Shown one piece after another: positions 22,134 to 23,769 of a stretch of 23,769 nt of DNA (the first letter of the stretch is position 1; each line of letters starts with the position of its first letter). The stretch lies in the NCBI GenBank assembly GCA_009936695.1, contig JAACEA010000045.1, forward strand, positions 1 through 23,769, read 5' to 3'. The DNA is from Planctomycetia bacterium. GTDB taxonomy: Bacteria > Planctomycetota > Phycisphaerae > Phycisphaerales > SM1A02. Made by a program: the position numbers and the translations under genes. The notes under the pieces were generated by a model. The model was not told the origin of the DNA. It saw only the letters and a program-made list of their open reading frames with translations, and did no database searches.

Positions 22134-23769
22134 TCATCTTCTCGTCACCGACGCATCGGTGTTCATGATGGTGGAGCAGATGAGGGTCATCGTCGCGACC
22201 TCGACGGCATCGAGTCCGGGACGAGCGGGCGAGTCACCCGTGGCCGCCACCATTCCCGCGGCGTCGGGATCCGCTGCGAAGGCGGCACGCTCCTCCGCCC
22301 ACATCTCGCCGAGCGAGATCGCCTCATCCCGCCGCGGCGACCGCCCCGTCAAACGACGGAATGCGTCGGCGATCCCGGCGGTCGCATCATCCGGATGCGC
22401 CGCGATCACCCGCTCCGCCAGCACGCGGGCGGCCTCCATGAACTGGACGTCGTTGAGGAGCACCAGCGCCTGCAGCGGCGTGGAGGTCGAACCACGACGG
22501 GCCAGGCAGACATCACGCTTCGCCGAATCGAAGATCATCATCGAAGGCGGTGGCGAGGTTCGTTTCCAGAACGTGTACATGCTCCGGCGGTGAAGTGCTT
22601 CGCCGGATCCCTGCGGATACGTCCGTCCGCTCTTCTCCTGCCAGAGTCCCGCGGGCTGGTACGGGTGCACGCTCGGCCCACCCACGTCCGGTACCAGCAG
22701 CCCGCTCGCGGCGAGCGCCTGGTCACGGATCATCTCCGCGGTCAGTCGACCGGACGGACCCCGGGCGTACCAGCGATTTTCCGGATCGATCGCCTTCGCG
22801 GCCTCGGAACCCATGGAGGACTGCCGGTACGTCGACGTCAGCACGAGCCGACGCAACATCGCCTTGACGTCCCATCCCGACTCGATGAAGTCGATCGCCA
22901 GCCGGTCGAGGAGTTCCGGATGCGAGGGCGGCTCACCCTGGGCACCGAAATCCTCGGGGGCCGCCACGAGCCCTCGCCCGAAGACGATCATCCAGAGCCG
23001 GTTCACCGCGACGCGGGCGGCGAGGGGATTCCCGGGATCGACCAGCCAACGCGCGAGCCCGAGTCGATTGCGCGGAAGCGCATCGGGGAAGCCACCCAGA
23101 CTCGCCGGCACGCCGGGCTCGACGACGTGCAGGGGCCGGTCGTATCGCCCCCGCTCCAGCACCCGGGCCTCCCTCGGCGGTTCGAAATCCTCCATCACCA
23201 TGATCTCGGGTGTCCGGTCGAGCAGGGCCGCGAGTTCCCGCCGATGTCCGCGAAGCGCCTCCTGCATCGCGTCTCGAGCGGGATTTCGAGTCGCTCGGTG
23301 ATAGGCGTACCAGGCGTCGCGGTCGGAAGCGTCCGGTTGGTCCAGGGTGGAGCCACCATGCAGGGCACGCCATTCGATCGGTGTGAGCGCGCGGTCGAAG
23401 ACCTGCAGGTGATCCACCGAACCGCCCTTGAACCCGCGATCCCGGAACCGCTGCCCGATGGTCATCGCACCCGGCCCCCCACCGGTGATGGACTTCGTGA
23501 GTCGGTCGCGAATCACGTCGACCTCGACCGGCGAGCCATCCACGAAGAGCCCCAGGCCGTCCGCACGGGAGGAACCGTCGTAGACCAGTCCGATCTGGAT
23601 CCAGCGTCCTTCGGGAAGCGCCGCCGATCCGCGGATCGAGATCGCGTTGCCGGGCCAGAAGTGGATCAAGGACCAGCTCGGCCGTCCCGACTCCAGCAGG
23701 AACTGGTAGCCCTGGCTTCCCGCATCCGTCCAGGCCCGGGAGCGATGCAGGACCACCGCCCGATCGACG
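22134..23769 (-). CDS. LamG-DUF1553 protein, 5' part outside the window
   Basis: The reading frame is open to the last base of the window, so the N-terminus is missing. The visible 545 residues start within a LamG/concanavalin-like sandwich (GYQFLLESGRPSWSLIHFW, LVYDGSSRADGLGLFVDGSP, IGQRFRDRGFKGGSVDHLQV). A linker and the DUF1553 domain follow (NRLGLARWLVDPGNPLAARV, VNRLWMIVFGRGLV, LVLTSTYRQSS, LTAEMIRDQALAASGLL, STSTPLQALVLLND). Complete homologues usually carry a planctomycete cytochrome-c domain (PSCyt1) and DUF1549 before the LamG insertion; these would lie to the right. The role is unknown. Linkage to DUF1501 suggests joint export and substrate processing. Confidence 0.9.
   Translation of the reverse strand, partial: VDRAVVLHRSRAWTDAGSQGYQFLLESGRPSWSLIHFWPGNAISIRGSAALPEGRWIQIGLVYDGSSRADGLGLFVDGSPVEVDVIRDRLTKSITGGGPGAMTIGQRFRDRGFKGGSVDHLQVFDRALTPIEWRALHGGSTLDQPDASDRDAWYAYHRATRNPARDAMQEALRGHRRELAALLDRTPEIMVMEDFEPPREARVLERGRYDRPLHVVEPGVPASLGGFPDALPRNRLGLARWLVDPGNPLAARVAVNRLWMIVFGRGLVAAPEDFGAQGEPPSHPELLDRLAIDFIESGWDVKAMLRRLVLTSTYRQSSMGSEAAKAIDPENRWYARGPSGRLTAEMIRDQALAASGLLVPDVGGPSVHPYQPAGLWQEKSGRTYPQGSGEALHRRSMYTFWKRTSPPPSMMIFDSAKRDVCLARRGSTSTPLQALVLLNDVQFMEAARVLAERVIAAHPDDATAGIADAFRRLTGRSPRRDEAISLGEMWAEERAAFAADPDAAGMVAATGDSPARPGLDAVEVATMTLICSTIMNTDASVTRR

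Overview
The window is high-GC DNA with the hallmarks of a planctomycete, most likely of the Phycisphaerae. It has an adjacent DUF1553/DUF1501 gene pair, three secreted proteins ending in paired dockerin-like calcium-binding repeats (DLNGD...GADLGLLLAAW type), Tat-type signal peptides on several hydrolases, and weak or absent Shine-Dalgarno sites on many genes. No rRNA, tRNA, CRISPR array or insertion sequence was recognised by eye.

Layout. 1-1181: two forward hypothetical ORFs, the first a multi-helix membrane protein with codon use unlike the rest of the window; its relation to the second is unclear. 1201-4545: a leftward run of a small NTF2-like protein, a Tat-exported metallophosphoesterase, a truncated MFS transporter remnant, a DinB-fold protein, a minimal LuxR-type regulator and a winged-helix regulator. 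4981-8402: two forward secreted proteins, a beta-helix protein and a family 16 glycoside hydrolase, each with a dockerin-like tail and each followed by a strong hairpin. 8625-10447: a YdhR-like monooxygenase-fold protein, the tRNA uridine hydroxylase TrhO and two small hypotheticals. 10543-12567: a secreted protein joining an SGNH acetylesterase domain to a gluzincin-type HExxH domain. 12571-13656: a convergent alpha/beta-hydrolase lipoprotein candidate with a third dockerin-like tail. 13744-15578: pyrE behind a D-Ala-D-Ala-ligase-like ATP-grasp enzyme. 15837-17177: an Rrf2-type regulator, with a nested inverted repeat in its leader, convergent with a ZIP metal transporter. 17330-19305: an enolase-superfamily enzyme resembling cis-3-hydroxy-L-proline dehydratase, then yaaA. 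19339-23769: a PhoD-like phosphatase, a DUF1501 protein and the 3' part of a LamG-DUF1553 protein, all leftward.

How it fits together. Much of the window codes for exported hydrolases (GH16, acetylesterase, PHB-depolymerase-like esterase, two phosphoesterases, DUF1501/DUF1553), which suits a marine or sediment organism living on polysaccharides and phosphate esters. Housekeeping genes (pyrE, trhO, yaaA) lie between them. I see no clear self-contained new defence or biosynthetic system. The most unusual items are the esterase-gluzincin fusion, the shared dockerin-like tails with no cohesin in view, the odd membrane protein at the left edge, the MFS remnant beside the DinB gene, and the structured leader of the Rrf2 gene.
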